Shown: positions 47,366 to 57,449 of the stretch, piece after piece
Layout of the letters: every line of letters begins with the position of its first letter
Numbering within the stretch: position 1 is the stretch's first letter
Assembly: GCF_030586465.1 (NCBI RefSeq)
Contig: NZ_JAUQYP010000001.1
Location: 1,481,446 to 1,545,445, forward strand
Direction of reading: 5' to 3'
DNA length: 64,000 nt
From: Actinotalea lenta
GTDB taxonomy: Bacteria; Actinomycetota; Actinomycetes; Actinomycetales; Cellulomonadaceae
Notes under the pieces: generated by a model
The model's database searches: none
What the model was told of the DNA's origin: nothing
Seen by the model: the letters and a program-made list of their open reading frames with translations, nothing else
Translations under genes and position numbers: made by a program

Positions 47366-48805
47366 TCAGTCCTCGACGGTCAGCGGCTTGGCGATGTCCT
47401 CGAGCTGCTGGCCCTCGGCCTTGACCCCGAGGAAGATCTCGGCGATGCCACCGAGCGCCATCACGCCGGCTCCGATCCAGAACGCCACCGCGACCATGCT
47501 GCGCTCACCGCTGGAGATCAGGTCGCCGAACAGGGTCGGTCCGACGATCCCCCCGGTCGCCGTGCCGACCGCGTAGAAGAACGCGATCGCGAGCGCACGG
47601 GTCTCCATCGGGAAGATCTCCGACGCGGTCAGGTACGCGGCGCTCGCCCCCGCGGACGCGAGGAAGAACGTGCCCATGACCAGCAGGATGAAGGTCCACC
47701 GGTTCAGTGCGCCGCCCGTGAACAGCAGCGTCAGGGCGACCCCGACCGCGGCAGAGCCGAGGTACGTCCCGGCGATCATCGTCTTGCGGCCGACGGTGTC
47801 GAACAGCTTGCCGAGCGTGACCGGCCCCAGGAAGTTGGCGACGGCGAACATGATGATGAAGATCGGCACGGTGCCGGACGGCACGTCGTAGAAGTCCGAC
47901 ATCAGTGTGCCGAGGTTGAAGGTGAAGCCGTTGTACATGAAGGCCTGGCCGATGAAGAGCGCGATGACCAGGATCGATCGCTTCGGGTAGATCTTGTAGG
48001 CCACCTTGGCGATCTCCCGGAACGGGATCGTCTTGCGTTGGCGGACCTTGAGCTCCTTGTCCACCGGATCGAGCTCACCGTGCTCGTCGGCGACCCCCTC
48101 CTCGATGCTGTCGACGATCTCGTCGGCACGGTCCTGCTGCCCGTGGATGAACAGCCAGCGCGGGCTCTCCGGCACATGGCGGCGCACCACCAGGACGGAG
48201 ACGGCGAGCAGCACGCCGAGCGCGAAGCCCAGCCGCCAGCCGAGGTTCTGCGGGAACCAGACCGTGTTGAGCAGCGCGAGCGACGCGGCCGAGCCGGCCG
48301 CGGACCCGATCCAGTACGCGCCGTTGACCACGAGGTCCACCCGGCCGCGGTACCGCGCCGGGATGAGCTCGTCGATCGCCGAGTTCACCGCTGCGTACTC
48401 ACCACCGATGCCGGCACCGGTGAGGAACCGGAACAGGAAGAAGTACCAGGGTGCGAAGGCGAAGGCCGTGGCGGCCGTGGCGACGAGGTACAGCGCCAGG
48501 GTCCACACGAACAGCTTCTTGCGGCCGAACCGATCGGTCAGCTGGCCGAAGAACAGCGCACCGATGCAGGCCCCGATGACGTAGATGCCGCCCGCGAGAC
48601 CGATCTGCGCGGCGTCGATGGTGATCCCGCTGCCGCTCTCGGTCATCCGCGACGAGACGGTCCCGACGATCGTGACCTCGAGCCCGTCGAGGATCCAGGC
48701 CGTGCCCAGCCCGAGGATGATCAGCCAGTGGAACCTGCTCCACGGGAGCCTGTCCAGGCGGCCCGGGATCTTGGTGGTGATGGTGCCGGTTGCGACGTCC
48801 GACAT
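47366..48805 (-). CDS. MFS transporter, sugar/acid:H+ symporter type
   Basis: A 479-residue 12-helix major facilitator. Signatures: GQLTDRFGRKK after TM2, GAGIGGEYAAVNSAIDELIPARYRGR (TM4-5, as in the aromatic acid/metabolite symporter group), PESPRWLFIHGQ before the central loop of about 60 residues, GKLFDTVGRK in the second half. The substrate could be a sugar or organic acid. The ATG at 48805 follows AAGGGGG; the frame continues upstream 24 codons without homology. Convergent with the GH31 gene. Confidence 0.9.
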   Translation of the reverse strand: MSDVATGTITTKIPGRLDRLPWSRFHWLIILGLGTAWILDGLEVTIVGTVSSRMTESGSGITIDAAQIGLAGGIYVIGACIGALFFGQLTDRFGRKKLFVWTLALYLVATAATAFAFAPWYFFLFRFLTGAGIGGEYAAVNSAIDELIPARYRGRVDLVVNGAYWIGSAAGSAASLALLNTVWFPQNLGWRLGFALGVLLAVSVLVVRRHVPESPRWLFIHGQQDRADEIVDSIEEGVADEHGELDPVDKELKVRQRKTIPFREIAKVAYKIYPKRSILVIALFIGQAFMYNGFTFNLGTLMSDFYDVPSGTVPIFIIMFAVANFLGPVTLGKLFDTVGRKTMIAGTYLGSAAVGVALTLLFTGGALNRWTFILLVMGTFFLASAGASAAYLTASEIFPMETRALAIAFFYAVGTATGGIVGPTLFGDLISSGERSMVAVAFWIGAGVMALGGIAEIFLGVKAEGQQLEDIAKPLTVED

Positions 48806-49017
48806 GGGAGGCCCCCTTTCCCGCGTCCCTCCCTCAGAACGCCCTTTCGACGGTAAGCCGCTCATGCCGGCTCGCAACCCGGACTGTGACCTGCCTCATG
48901 GCGGCGCGCCCCGTGTGAGCGCGCACACGCACGACCGGGCCCGAGCAGGGGTCCGGACCGATCCCGTCCCTTCGCCCCCGTTGCCGACGCGCGTGGCCCG
49001 GGGCTCGTCGGCCGTGC

Positions 49018-49956
49018 TCAGCGCCTGTCCTCCTCGGTGATCGTCGGCCAGGCCTTCTCGATCTCGGCATTCAGCTCCGCGCCCAGCAGCACGGCGATCG
49101 CCGTGACGTACACCCACAGCAGCAGCACGAGCGGGGCCGCCAGCCCGGCGTAGGTGTCGCCCTGGGCGAACGTGGCGAACGTGGAGGTGTAGACCCGCAG
49201 GCCCAGTCCGGCGAGAAGCCACAGCCCGAGGGCCAGGACCGCCCCGGGCAGGTCGCGGTGCCAGGGCGTGTGCCACCCGGGCGCCACGTGGTAGAGCCAC
49301 GTGAGCGCGACCAGGACGACCGCCACCACCCCGGTCCAGAACAGCACCGGCCAGAACCGGGACAGCCCGGGGTCCAGGTGCAGGGCCGTGACCACGTCTG
49401 CCGTCAGCCGGGGGCCGATCACCAGGAGGGGAAGGCCGGCCACGGCGGTGACGACGCCGACCAGCGTGACCGTCAGGGCCACGAGCCGGCGCTTCCAGAT
49501 CGGGCGTCGATCGGTCTGGTCGTAGGCGATCACCACGGTGCGCAGCAGCACGTTGGCGGACCGCGACGCGGACCACAGGGTCAGCAGGATCCCGAGGGAG
49601 AGCACGTCGCTGCGCCCCTGGCGCAGCAGGTGGTGGATCGGCGTGGCGAGCACCTGGTCGACCGTCGACTGGGACAGGAAGGTGGTCAGGCCGTCGAGGA
49701 TGCGGTGCTCCAGGTCAGCGAGCTGGCCCGGGTCCAGCCCGTCGAGCACGAACCCGACCGATCCCAGGATCGCCAGCAGCAGGGGCGGCAGCGAGAGCAC
49801 GGCGAAGAAGGCCATCTCCGCGGCGAGCCCGGGCACGCGGTCGTCCATCGTGTCGGTCGCGGTGCTCACCGTCAGCCGCCACAGCTGGGCGCGCCGGTCC
49901 TCGCGGTGCTCGGCGGGCAGCACGGCCTGGACCACCCGGTCGCGCGTGAGCTTCAT
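49018..49956 (-). CDS. YihY/BrkB-family membrane protein
   Basis: A 312-residue integral membrane protein with six or so helices: AAEMAFFAVLSLPPLLLAILGSVGFVL, LSLGILLTLWSASRSANVLLRTVVIAYDQTD, LTVTLVGVVTAVAGLPLLVIGP, LFWTGVVAVVLVALTWLYHVAP, LPGAVLALGLWLLAGLGLRVY, and YAGLAAPLVLLLWVYVTAIAVLLGAELNAEIE. These blocks are diagnostic of the family, whose function is not settled. Cytoplasmic tail KAWPTITEEDRR. A start 4 codons upstream is also possible. The 212-nt region to 48805 holds an inverted repeat (CGTGTG-N6-CACACG at 48912-48929) and the MFS promoter region. Confidence 0.9.
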   Translation of the reverse strand: MKLTRDRVVQAVLPAEHREDRRAQLWRLTVSTATDTMDDRVPGLAAEMAFFAVLSLPPLLLAILGSVGFVLDGLDPGQLADLEHRILDGLTTFLSQSTVDQVLATPIHHLLRQGRSDVLSLGILLTLWSASRSANVLLRTVVIAYDQTDRRPIWKRRLVALTVTLVGVVTAVAGLPLLVIGPRLTADVVTALHLDPGLSRFWPVLFWTGVVAVVLVALTWLYHVAPGWHTPWHRDLPGAVLALGLWLLAGLGLRVYTSTFATFAQGDTYAGLAAPLVLLLWVYVTAIAVLLGAELNAEIEKAWPTITEEDRR

Positions 49957-50010
49957 GCCCGCAAGCATCCCGGGTCGACGCGGGGTGACGCACGCTCACG
50001 GCCGGGTTGG

Positions 50011-50016
50011 CACGAT
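50011..50016 (+). promoter_or_regulatory. Weak candidate leaderless -10 box
   Basis: CACGAT is followed by GGGGCC and the GTG at 50023. The same CACGAT-6 nt-GTG layout occurs at 62989. Confidence 0.35.
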
Positions 50017-50022
50017 GGGGCC

Positions 50023-50568
50023 GTGGGAACACCGACGGTGCTGGCCGACGCCCGGGCTGCGGCCTGGGTGCTACGCCGTGTCCGTCGCACGCAGGGGCGC
50101 GCGACGACGGTCGACCAGGTGGTGCCCGACGGGTTCGCCCGGTACGCCGTCCTGCCCGGTGAGGCGGAGGGCACCCTCACTCCCGAGGAGCTCGCCGTGC
50201 TGTGCGATGCGCTCGCCGGTCACACCGCGACCCCGGGCGACTGCGTCCTCGCGCTGCCGACGACGTGGCCCGCGGGCGCCGAGGCGGCCCCGGCCGGCGG
50301 GGAGCTGTTCCTCGCCGGCCGGTCCGTGGTGCTCGTGGCGGCCGCGCTCGACGACGTCGTGTCCCTCTCGTACGACGACCGGCCGGGCCGGTGGTGGGCG
50401 CAGTCGCCGGTCGTGCTGTGGCCTCAGGACCGGGCGTGGTGCGTCGCCACGCCGCCGCGGCAGCGCGTGACGGTGGTCGGCGGCAGCGTCGCGCTCGTCG
50501 AGGACCTGGTCGCCAGCTCGGGGCTGGACGCGCGGCCCGCCGGCCCCGGTGACCGGCTGGTCGGCTGA
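50023..50568 (+). CDS. Hypothetical protein, 181 residues
   Basis: No family is recognised. The protein is soluble, slightly acidic and Ala/Val-rich, with a beta-rich C-terminal half (SVVLVAAALDDVVSLSYDD, WWAQSPVVLWPQDRAWCVATPPRQRVTVVGGSVALVEDLV). The WPxDRAWCVAT...VGGS...LV pattern recurs in uncharacterised actinobacterial proteins, but I cannot assign a role. The GTG is chosen because it lies 6 nt after CACGAT and coding character begins there. It converges with the carbonic anhydrase gene. Confidence 0.75.
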   Translation: MGTPTVLADARAAAWVLRRVRRTQGRATTVDQVVPDGFARYAVLPGEAEGTLTPEELAVLCDALAGHTATPGDCVLALPTTWPAGAEAAPAGGELFLAGRSVVLVAAALDDVVSLSYDDRPGRWWAQSPVVLWPQDRAWCVATPPRQRVTVVGGSVALVEDLVASSGLDARPAGPGDRLVG

Positions 50569-50599
50569 GCCGGGGGGTCGGCCGACCGGGTCAGCCGGC

Positions 50600-51094
50600 T
50601 CACACCTGGACCTCGCGCAGGGAGCCGTCGGCGACGTCGAACACGAACCCGCGCACCGTGTCGCGGTGCGGGACGGCGGCCTCGGCACGGAGCCGTGCTG
50701 CGGACTGCCGCAGGTCGGCGTCCAGGTCGCCGAACGCCTCCGCGGCCCACAGCGGCTTGACCCCCGTGTCGGTCTGGATCGACGCGCGCAGCTCGTCGTC
50801 GGAGAACGTGAGCATCCCGCAGTCGGTGTGGTGCACGAGCACGATCTCCGTCGTGCCCAGCAGCCGCTGGCTGATGGCCAGGGATCGCAGCACGTCGGCC
50901 GTCACGACGCCGCCCGCGTTGCGGATCACGTGCGCCTCGCCCTCGGACAGGCCGAGCAGCCGGTACACGTCCAGCCGCGCGTCCATGCAGGCCACCACGG
51001 CGACGCGTCGGGAGGGCGGCAGCGGGAGCGGACCGCTGGTGAAGCCTGCGGTGTAGTCGGCTGCGGCGGTGACGAGCTCGTCGGTCACGGACAT
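50600..51094 (-). CDS. Beta-class carbonic anhydrase
   Basis: A 164-residue beta carbonic anhydrase (CO2 to bicarbonate). Zinc ligands Cys36, His89 and Cys92 are in VACMDARLD and VHHTDCGML; the Asp38-Arg40 catalytic dyad is present. Bicarbonate from this enzyme could serve acyl-CoA carboxylases. The ATG follows GAGAGGATC. A small gene lies 31 nt upstream on the same strand. Confidence 0.95.
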   Translation of the reverse strand: MSVTDELVTAAADYTAGFTSGPLPLPPSRRVAVVACMDARLDVYRLLGLSEGEAHVIRNAGGVVTADVLRSLAISQRLLGTTEIVLVHHTDCGMLTFSDDELRASIQTDTGVKPLWAAEAFGDLDADLRQSAARLRAEAAVPHRDTVRGFVFDVADGSLREVQV

Positions 51095-51125
51095 GCGGGA
51101 TCCTCTCGGTCGGACGGTGGCCGCC

Positions 51126-51332
51126 TCAGTCGGTCAGGCGTACCTCGGTGCGGGCGCTCGCCCCGGGCACGAGGTCCAGGGCGAGGGAGTGCAGGGTGTC
51201 GGCCACCTCGAGCAGCTCGCGGGGGCTGGCCTCGGGCAGCTCGAGCACCACGCTCACCCCCCGGCGAGGGGCGGAGGCGTCTGGGTCGACGGCGCGCGGC
51301 CGGGGCAGGTCGGCGGGACGTGCACGGGACAT
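51126..51332 (-). CDS. Small hypothetical protein
   Basis: A 68-residue protein, Pro/Arg-rich at the N terminus and followed by VSVVLELPEASPRELLEVADTLHSLALDLVPGASARTEVRLTD, which looks like a beta-alpha-beta unit. No family is recognised. Its place 31 nt upstream of the carbonic anhydrase gene suggests co-transcription. The 218 nt upstream, to the chemoreceptor stop, shows no gene. Confidence 0.55.
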   Translation of the reverse strand: MSRARPADLPRPRAVDPDASAPRRGVSVVLELPEASPRELLEVADTLHSLALDLVPGASARTEVRLTD

Positions 51333-51550
51333 GGCAGGCTCTCGGGTGCTGGGGCCGCGTGGCGGCGTGGGTCGATGGCTGGGGCCGGTCAGGACCGGCG
51401 GCAGCACATTCGACAGACCCGGGCTCCGGGCGCGCGGGAGCCCTGGACGGGGCTCATGACCGGCGCTCGCATGGTCACGGACTTTGACACGGCGATGGCC
51501 GGCCGCCAAGCCGGGGCCCACATCGTGGATGGCGAGCCCCGGCGCGGCGC

Positions 51551-53452
51551 TCAGCTCCGCGGCCCCGCGAGGGTGAAGCGCTGGACGAGCTCGTCCAGCC
51601 GCGAGGCGAGCTCGGCGAGCTCGTGAGAGGCGCGGTCGGTGCTGTGCGCATCGGCGCGCGCCGCCTGCGCCGCCTCGGCGACCGCCGCCACCGCCCTCGA
51701 GATCTCCTCGGTGCCTCCGGCGGCCTCGGTCACCGATCGGCCGATCTCGGCCGTCGTCGCCGACTGCTCCTCGACAGCGGAGGCGATCGCTGCCTGGAGA
51801 TCGTTCACCTGCTCCACGACCGTGGCGATCTCGGCGATGGCCTCGACCGCCGCGCTCGAGCCCGACCGCACGGCTTCGACCTTCGCCGAGATCTCCTCGG
51901 TGAAGCGGGCCGTCTGCTGGGCCAGCTCCTTGACCTCGCCGGCCACGACCGCGAAGCCGCGGCCGGCGTCGCCCGCCCGCGCGGACTCGATCGTGGCGTT
52001 GAGCGCGAGGAGGTTCGTCTGCTCGGCGATCGCCGTCACGGTGCGCAGCGCGTCGCCGATCTCGGCCGTGGCGGTGCTGAGCTCGGCGACCGTCGCTCTG
52101 GTGCGTTCGGCGGACACCCGTGCCTGCTGGGCGACCTCCGCGGCCGTCGAGGCGGACGACGCGATCTCGGCGATCGACGCCCCCATCTCGGTGGTGGCGG
52201 AGGCGACCACCGACACGTGCGTGGACACCTCACCGGAGGTGGTGGCGGCGGTCTGCGCGCCCCGGGTCGTCTCGTCAGCGCGCCCGGAGAGGTCCTCGAC
52301 GATCTCGGTCATCCCCGCGGACGAGGTGGCCAAGGTCGCGGAGGCGTCCCGGATGGACTGCACGGTCCCGCTGATCCCTTCCAGGGTTGCGTTGAGCGAC
52401 TCGGCCATCTGGACGACCTCGCGGGAGCCCTGGAGCTGGGCGCGTTCGGTGAGGTCGCCATCCGCGACGCGGGCGAGCAGGGCCGCCAGCCGGCGGACGG
52501 GGACGGTCACCGACCCCCCGATGCTCCGGGCCACGAGCGCGGCCAGCAGCAGCCCCACGAGGAGGACTCCCGCGCCGGCCAGGAGCCCCGTGGTGCGTGC
52601 CGCGGAGGAGATGGCCGCCAGGTTGGTGATGTCGATCCCCAGGACCAGGACCCCGGCCGGAGCTCCGGAGTAGTCCTGCAGGACGGTGCCGGTCAGGACC
52701 GTCGGGGTTCCTCCCAGCGTGGTGCGCCGGCGCAGGTCCGTCCCTGACATCACCGCAGCGGCCTCGGTGTCGGGGAGGGTGAGGGTGGTCCCGAACGTGC
52801 TCCCCGCGACCGTGAAGGTCCCGTCGCCGGCCGGCAGGAGCAGCGCGGCGTCCACACCGAAGGCGTCGTGGAACCGAGCGAGGAACGACTGGTCGACCGA
52901 GAGGCCGAACTCCACGGTGCCGACGTGGGCCCCGTCGGGGCCGTCGACGGGAACCACCGCGCGCAGGCCGAGGCCGGCGACGCCCGACTCGACGCCGGAG
53001 ACCATGGTCTGCTGGGCGTTCGCGGCGACCACGGTGGCACGGAACGAGGAGAGGTCGTCCCCGTACTTCTCCGGCTTGTGCACCCGCAGGAAGGACGTGG
53101 CCGGCGGGGTGTGGAACTGCAGCTGCTGGATGCCGTACCGGGCCTTGAGGACCGTGAAGGACGGCTGGGTGAGGGCCAGCAGCCCTCCGCGGTCCCCGGC
53201 GGCGAACGCCGCGCGGATCTGCGGGTCGTTCGCCAGCTCCACGGCGAGCGACTCCGCGCGGACGGTCTGTGCGTCGACGGCCTGCGCGAACCCGGCCTGG
53301 GCGTCCCCCACCGCAGTGTCCACCGCGGCCGAGGTGAGGTTGTCGGCGACCCGGAGCGTCGTGAACACTCCGGCCCCTGCCGAGGCGACCACGAGAGTCG
53401 TCGTGACGATCATCAGCTTTCCGGCCAGCGGCAGCCGGTTCCACAGGCGCAT
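51551..53452 (-). CDS. Methyl-accepting chemotaxis protein with Cache-type sensor
   Basis: A 633-residue chemoreceptor. TM1 ([21 protein letters not shown], about 14-34), an extracytoplasmic ligand domain of about 290 residues (contains [34 protein letters not shown], as in sCache_2/double-domain sensors), TM2 ([22 protein letters not shown]), HAMP (about 350-400) and a signalling domain with the hairpin [39 protein letters not shown] (part). It implies a motile, CheA/CheW-bearing host; these genes are not in the window. GAGGAGG precedes the ATG. The frame continues upstream antisense to DUF885 and is a shadow there. Confidence 0.95.
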   Translation of the reverse strand: MRLWNRLPLAGKLMIVTTTLVVASAGAGVFTTLRVADNLTSAAVDTAVGDAQAGFAQAVDAQTVRAESLAVELANDPQIRAAFAAGDRGGLLALTQPSFTVLKARYGIQQLQFHTPPATSFLRVHKPEKYGDDLSSFRATVVAANAQQTMVSGVESGVAGLGLRAVVPVDGPDGAHVGTVEFGLSVDQSFLARFHDAFGVDAALLLPAGDGTFTVAGSTFGTTLTLPDTEAAAVMSGTDLRRRTTLGGTPTVLTGTVLQDYSGAPAGVLVLGIDITNLAAISSAARTTGLLAGAGVLLVGLLLAALVARSIGGSVTVPVRRLAALLARVADGDLTERAQLQGSREVVQMAESLNATLEGISGTVQSIRDASATLATSSAGMTEIVEDLSGRADETTRGAQTAATTSGEVSTHVSVVASATTEMGASIAEIASSASTAAEVAQQARVSAERTRATVAELSTATAEIGDALRTVTAIAEQTNLLALNATIESARAGDAGRGFAVVAGEVKELAQQTARFTEEISAKVEAVRSGSSAAVEAIAEIATVVEQVNDLQAAIASAVEEQSATTAEIGRSVTEAAGGTEEISRAVAAVAEAAQAARADAHSTDRASHELAELASRLDELVQRFTLAGPRS

Positions 53453-53521
53453 GGGAGCCTCCTCGGGGGGTTGCCCGACCGTCGGTGGGAGCCGGATGAT
53501 CATGACGGGACCCGCGCGGTC

Positions 53522-53556
53522 TTCACTCGAACGGGCTCCGGGATTCACTCGAACGG
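53522..53556. promoter_or_regulatory. Two 13-bp direct repeats in a divergent promoter region
   Basis: TTCACTCGAACGG occurs at 53522-53534 and 53544-53556, exactly 22 bp (two helical turns) apart, between the chemoreceptor and DUF885 genes. Same-face spacing suggests two bound copies of one regulator. Confidence 0.5.
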
Positions 53557-53578
53557 TCGGGCGGCGGGTGCCGGGCGA

Positions 53579-53584
53579 TACCGT
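53579..53584 (+). promoter_or_regulatory. Candidate leaderless -10 box of the DUF885 gene
   Basis: TACCGT is followed by exactly 6 nt (CCCACC) and the ATG at 53591. Confidence 0.55.
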
Positions 53585-53590
53585 CCCACC

Positions 53591-55258
53591 ATGACCCCCA
53601 CCCCTCGGACCCTCACCCCTCGCCAGGTGGCCGACCGCTGGGTCGAGACGCTGGCCGACCTCGACCCGGCCGTGGGCACCGCCCTCGGCATCCGCCCGGC
53701 GGACACCCGGATGCCCGACCTCGGCCCCGACGCCATGGGGGAGCGCGCAGCCGCGGCCCGCGCGGCGCTCGCGGAGCTGGATGCCGCGGTGGCGGTCGAC
53801 GACGACGACCGCCGGTGCGCGATCCTCCTGCGCGAGCGGCTGGGTGCGTCGCTCGACCTGCACGACGCGGGCGAGGACCTCGTGGCGCTGCGACCCATCG
53901 GCTCCCCGGTGCACCAGCTGCAGAGCATCTTCCTGCTGATGCCCACCGCGACCCCGCAGGACTGGGACGTCGTCGTGCAGCGGATGGCGCAGGTCCCGCA
54001 CGCGGCACAGACGTTCCGGGCGACGCTCGAGCACGGCCTGGCGACCGGCCACCGCAGCGCGGCACGTCAGGCGGAGACGGTCGCGGGCCAGCTCGAGGCG
54101 TGGGCGAACCAGGACTGGTTCGCCGGTTTCGTGGCGCCCGCGCCCGATGCGGCCCGCGCGGCCGGCGCGGCCGGGGCCGCGACCGGGGCCGTGGTGGACC
54201 TCGCTCGGTGGCTGCGGGACACCTACCTGCCCGCGGTCGCCGACGTCCCTGACGGCGTGGGACACGACCGGTACCTGCTGTCCGCCCGCCAGTTCCTGGG
54301 GACCACGATGGACCCCGACGAGGCCTACGCCTACGGCTGGGACGAGCTCGACCGGATCTCCGCCGAGATGGCGCTCGAGGCCGACCGCGTGCTCCCGGGC
54401 GGGAGCGTCGCGGAGGCCTTCGAGCACCTCGACCGTGCGGGGCCCGCGGTCGAGGGGGTCGAGGAGGTGCGTGCCTGGCTGCAGGACATGATGGAGCGCG
54501 CCATCGAGGACCTGGACGGCACGGTGGTGGACATCGACCCGCGGGTCCGCCAGGTCGAGGCGCGGATCGCCCCGCCCGGCGCGGCGGCGGCGCCGTACTA
54601 CACGCGACCGTCCCTGGACTTCTCCCGCCCGGGACGCACCTGGCTGCCCACGCTGGGCCGCACCCGGTTCCCGCTGCACGACCTGGTCAGCACCTGGTAC
54701 CACGAGGGCGTCCCCGGCCATCACCTCCAGCTGGGCACCTGGGCGGCGCGCGCCGGTGAGCTCTCCCGGTTCCAGGTGAGCCTCGGCTCGGTGTCGGCGA
54801 CCACCGAGGGCTGGGCGCTGTACGCCGAGCGCCTCGCCGACGAGCTGGGCTACCTCCGGGCGCCCGGTGTCCGGCTGGGCTACCTGGACAGCCAGCGGAT
54901 GCGGGCGGTGCGCGTGGTCATCGACCTCGGCATGCACCTGGGGCTGAGGGTCCCGCAGGACCGGACCTTCCACCCGGGGGAGCGCTGGACGGCGGACCTC
55001 GGCCGGGAGTTCATGGCCGCCCGTAGCGGGTCGCCCGCGGCGTTCGTGGCCAGCGAGGTGGTGCGCTACCTGGGCTGGCCGGGTCAGGCCATCAGCTACA
55101 AGCTCGGCGAGCGCGCCTGGTTGGCCGGTCGCGCGGCAGCCGCCGCCCGCGCGGCGGCTGCCGGGGACGAGCTGGACCTGCGTGCCTGGCACACCGCCGC
55201 CCTCGGGCTCGGGTCGCTCGGGCTGGCGGATCTCGAGCGCGAGCTCTCAACCTGCTGA
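53591..55258 (+). CDS. DUF885 family protein (putative metallopeptidase)
   Basis: A 555-residue protein of the DUF885 family. The zinc-peptidase-like motif [10 protein letters not shown] (about 376-385) is intact, with a downstream Glu in [21 protein letters not shown] and the terminal blocks DLGMHLG and [15 protein letters not shown]. Some members have been shown to be carboxypeptidase- or dipeptidase-like; the substrate here is not known. No signal peptide. The leaderless-type ATG follows TACCGT by 6 nt. Confidence 0.88.
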   Translation: MTPTPRTLTPRQVADRWVETLADLDPAVGTALGIRPADTRMPDLGPDAMGERAAAARAALAELDAAVAVDDDDRRCAILLRERLGASLDLHDAGEDLVALRPIGSPVHQLQSIFLLMPTATPQDWDVVVQRMAQVPHAAQTFRATLEHGLATGHRSAARQAETVAGQLEAWANQDWFAGFVAPAPDAARAAGAAGAATGAVVDLARWLRDTYLPAVADVPDGVGHDRYLLSARQFLGTTMDPDEAYAYGWDELDRISAEMALEADRVLPGGSVAEAFEHLDRAGPAVEGVEEVRAWLQDMMERAIEDLDGTVVDIDPRVRQVEARIAPPGAAAAPYYTRPSLDFSRPGRTWLPTLGRTRFPLHDLVSTWYHEGVPGHHLQLGTWAARAGELSRFQVSLGSVSATTEGWALYAERLADELGYLRAPGVRLGYLDSQRMRAVRVVIDLGMHLGLRVPQDRTFHPGERWTADLGREFMAARSGSPAAFVASEVVRYLGWPGQAISYKLGERAWLAGRAAAAARAAAAGDELDLRAWHTAALGLGSLGLADLERELSTC

Positions 55259-55277
55259 AGACCACGCACGACCCGGG

Positions 55278-55283
55278 TAGCGT
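55278..55283 (+). promoter_or_regulatory. Candidate leaderless -10 box of the GGDEF-EAL gene
   Basis: TAGCGT is followed by exactly 6 nt (CGGCCC) and the ATG at 55290. Confidence 0.55.
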
Positions 55284-55289
55284 CGGCCC

Positions 55290-57449
55290 ATGACGGTCAG
55301 CGGACCGACACTCGTGGACCCGGACGGTGCGCCGCGCCTCGTGCGGCGACTCGAGCCGTGGACCCTGCTGGCCCTCGCGGTGCATGCCGTGGCGGTGGAG
55401 GCCGTGTCGTCATGGTCGGTCGAGGCCGTCGCCGCGATCGCGGTGCTCGGTGTGCTCGGCGGCCTCGGGCTGGCGGGCTGGCAGTCGCGTTCCGCCGTGC
55501 TGATCCGGTTCGTCTCGGTCCTGACCCTGACGTTCCTGCTCATGGCGCACGAGGGACCGGGGGCGGGGTACTTCCTGCTGTGGTCGTTCGTGATCGCCGC
55601 CGTGTACCCCCTCGTCCTGGCGGGCCGGGTGGGGGTGCTCGCGGTGGTGGCCGTGCCGGTCGCGTACCTGGGCCTCGTGCCGCTGGGCGCCGCCGACGGG
55701 CCGTGGCAGGTCTCCACGGTGCGTGCGGTGGCGCTGCTGCTGATCGGGCTGGTGGTGCACGCAGCGACCGATGGGTTCCGGGCCGCCGCCGCGCAGCGTG
55801 CCGAGGCGATGGCGGTGCTGGACGCCTTCGCCGACACCATGCCGGTGGGCATGACCCTGCTCGACCTCGGCCTGCGGTTCCGCCGGGTGAACCCGGTCTT
55901 CGCGCAGCTGTGCGACGTCTCGTCGGACGCGCTCCTGGACCGCCCGGCCGAGGACCTGGCTCCGAGCGTCCCGGGGCTGGTCCACCACCTCGAGCGGGTC
56001 CGCGACGGCCACCAGGCTCCACCGCTCGAGGTGCACAGTGCGGGTCGCTGGTGGACCCTGCAGATCTTCCCGGTGACGGGGCCGGCCGGCCGGATCGGGG
56101 TCGGCGTCGCGGCGATCGACATCACGGCGCAACGGGAGTCGGCCCGCGCGCTCGCGCACTCGGCCACGCACGACTCGCTCACCGGGCTTCCCAACCGTGC
56201 GTTGTTCGGGGACCGGCTGGGAATGGAGGTCGCTCGGGCCGCGCGCCGGGGCGAGCCGATCGCGGTCCTGTTCTGCGACCTGGACCGCTTCAAGGATCTC
56301 AACGACTCGCTCGGCCACGCCGCCGGGGACGAGCTGCTGCGGGTGGCGGGGGAGCGCCTCGCCGCCGCGGTGCGGACCGGGGACACCGTGGCCAGGCTCG
56401 GCGGCGACGAGTTCGCGGTGCTGTGCACCGAGGTGGCCGACACCGCCGCCGCCGTGGCCGTCGGCGAGCGGATTCGCGAGCTCCTGCGCGAGCCCATGCG
56501 GATCGGCAGCCGGGACGTCACCGCCACCATGTCGATCGGGCTGACCGCCGGGATACCCCACGTCGGCGCGGCGCAGCAGCTGCTCGCGGACGCCGACGTG
56601 GCGATGTACGCGGCGAAGGACGCCGGGCGCGACCGGGTGGTGGTCTTCGACGCGGAGCACCGCACCGGCGCCCGTCAGCGGTTCGAGGTGCACGCCGCCC
56701 TGCGGGGGGCCGTCGAGCGCGGCGAGATCTCCGTGGCCTACCAGCCGATCGTCGACCTCGGGACGCATCGCGTGACAGGGCTCGAGGCGCTCGCGCGGTG
56801 GAACCGCGGTGGGGCCCCCGTCTCCCCGTCGGTGTTCATCCCGATGGCCGAGGACCTCGGCCTGATCGAGCACCTCGGCAACCAGGTGGCCCGGCGCGCC
56901 ACCGAGGACGTGCAGCGCTGGCGCGCCGAGCTGTACCCCGATCTCGTCGTGTCGGTGAACCTGTCGGTCCGCCAGCTGGCCGTGCCGGGCTCCGTGCGCG
57001 CCCTCGCCCGGCTCCTGGACGAGTCGGGCCTGGCCCCGACGGCGCTGCGCGTGGAGGTGACCGAGAGCGCCCTGATGGCTGATGTGGCCGCGGGGGTCGA
57101 GCGTCTCGACCAGCTGCGTGAGCTGGGCGTGCGCATCGCGCTGGACGACTTCGGCACCGGGTACAGCTCCCTCGCCCTGCTGCGCGACCTCCCGGTGGAC
57201 GTCATCAAGATCGACCGTTCGTTCGCCCAGCGGTTGCCCGACGAGACGGCGATGGTCGCCTTCATCGTGGACCTGGCGCGCACGATCGGCGCGACCACGG
57301 TGGTCGAGGGCGTCGAGACGCCCGAACAGCTCGCGGTGCTCGCCCCGCTGGGCTGTGACGCCGTCCAAGGCTTCCTCCTGGGCCGCCCGACGAGCGCCGA
57401 CGCGGTGCCCGCGCTGCTGGCCGACGGCCCCGCCTGGCCCGCCTCCTGA
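55290..57449 (+). CDS. Membrane-anchored GGDEF-EAL protein (c-di-GMP turnover)
   Basis: A 719-residue protein: N-terminal membrane part with about five helices (25-165), a PAS-like domain (about 180-280), GGDEF (about 290-455) and EAL (about 465-715). The GGDEF motif is intact (371-375), with an I-site RTGD upstream for product inhibition. The EAL side keeps Glu499 (EALARW), NLSVRQL, DDFGTGYSSL, DVIKIDRSF and VEGVET. Both activities are therefore possible. Together with the chemoreceptor next door it points to control of motility or attachment. Confidence 0.95.
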   Translation: MTVSGPTLVDPDGAPRLVRRLEPWTLLALAVHAVAVEAVSSWSVEAVAAIAVLGVLGGLGLAGWQSRSAVLIRFVSVLTLTFLLMAHEGPGAGYFLLWSFVIAAVYPLVLAGRVGVLAVVAVPVAYLGLVPLGAADGPWQVSTVRAVALLLIGLVVHAATDGFRAAAAQRAEAMAVLDAFADTMPVGMTLLDLGLRFRRVNPVFAQLCDVSSDALLDRPAEDLAPSVPGLVHHLERVRDGHQAPPLEVHSAGRWWTLQIFPVTGPAGRIGVGVAAIDITAQRESARALAHSATHDSLTGLPNRALFGDRLGMEVARAARRGEPIAVLFCDLDRFKDLNDSLGHAAGDELLRVAGERLAAAVRTGDTVARLGGDEFAVLCTEVADTAAAVAVGERIRELLREPMRIGSRDVTATMSIGLTAGIPHVGAAQQLLADADVAMYAAKDAGRDRVVVFDAEHRTGARQRFEVHAALRGAVERGEISVAYQPIVDLGTHRVTGLEALARWNRGGAPVSPSVFIPMAEDLGLIEHLGNQVARRATEDVQRWRAELYPDLVVSVNLSVRQLAVPGSVRALARLLDESGLAPTALRVEVTESALMADVAAGVERLDQLRELGVRIALDDFGTGYSSLALLRDLPVDVIKIDRSFAQRLPDETAMVAFIVDLARTIGATTVVEGVETPEQLAVLAPLGCDAVQGFLLGRPTSADAVPALLADGPAWPAS

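Noticed and set aside
48912-48929. CGTGTG-N6-CACACG inverted repeat as a CRP site
   Set aside because: The half-sites and spacing do not fit TGTGA-N6-TCACA. It may be an operator for something else, but evidence is thin.
51551-55192. A single 1213-codon protein including the chemoreceptor
   Set aside because: The chemoreceptor begins at 53452 with a ribosome-binding site and TM1. The upstream part is antisense to the DUF885 gene.
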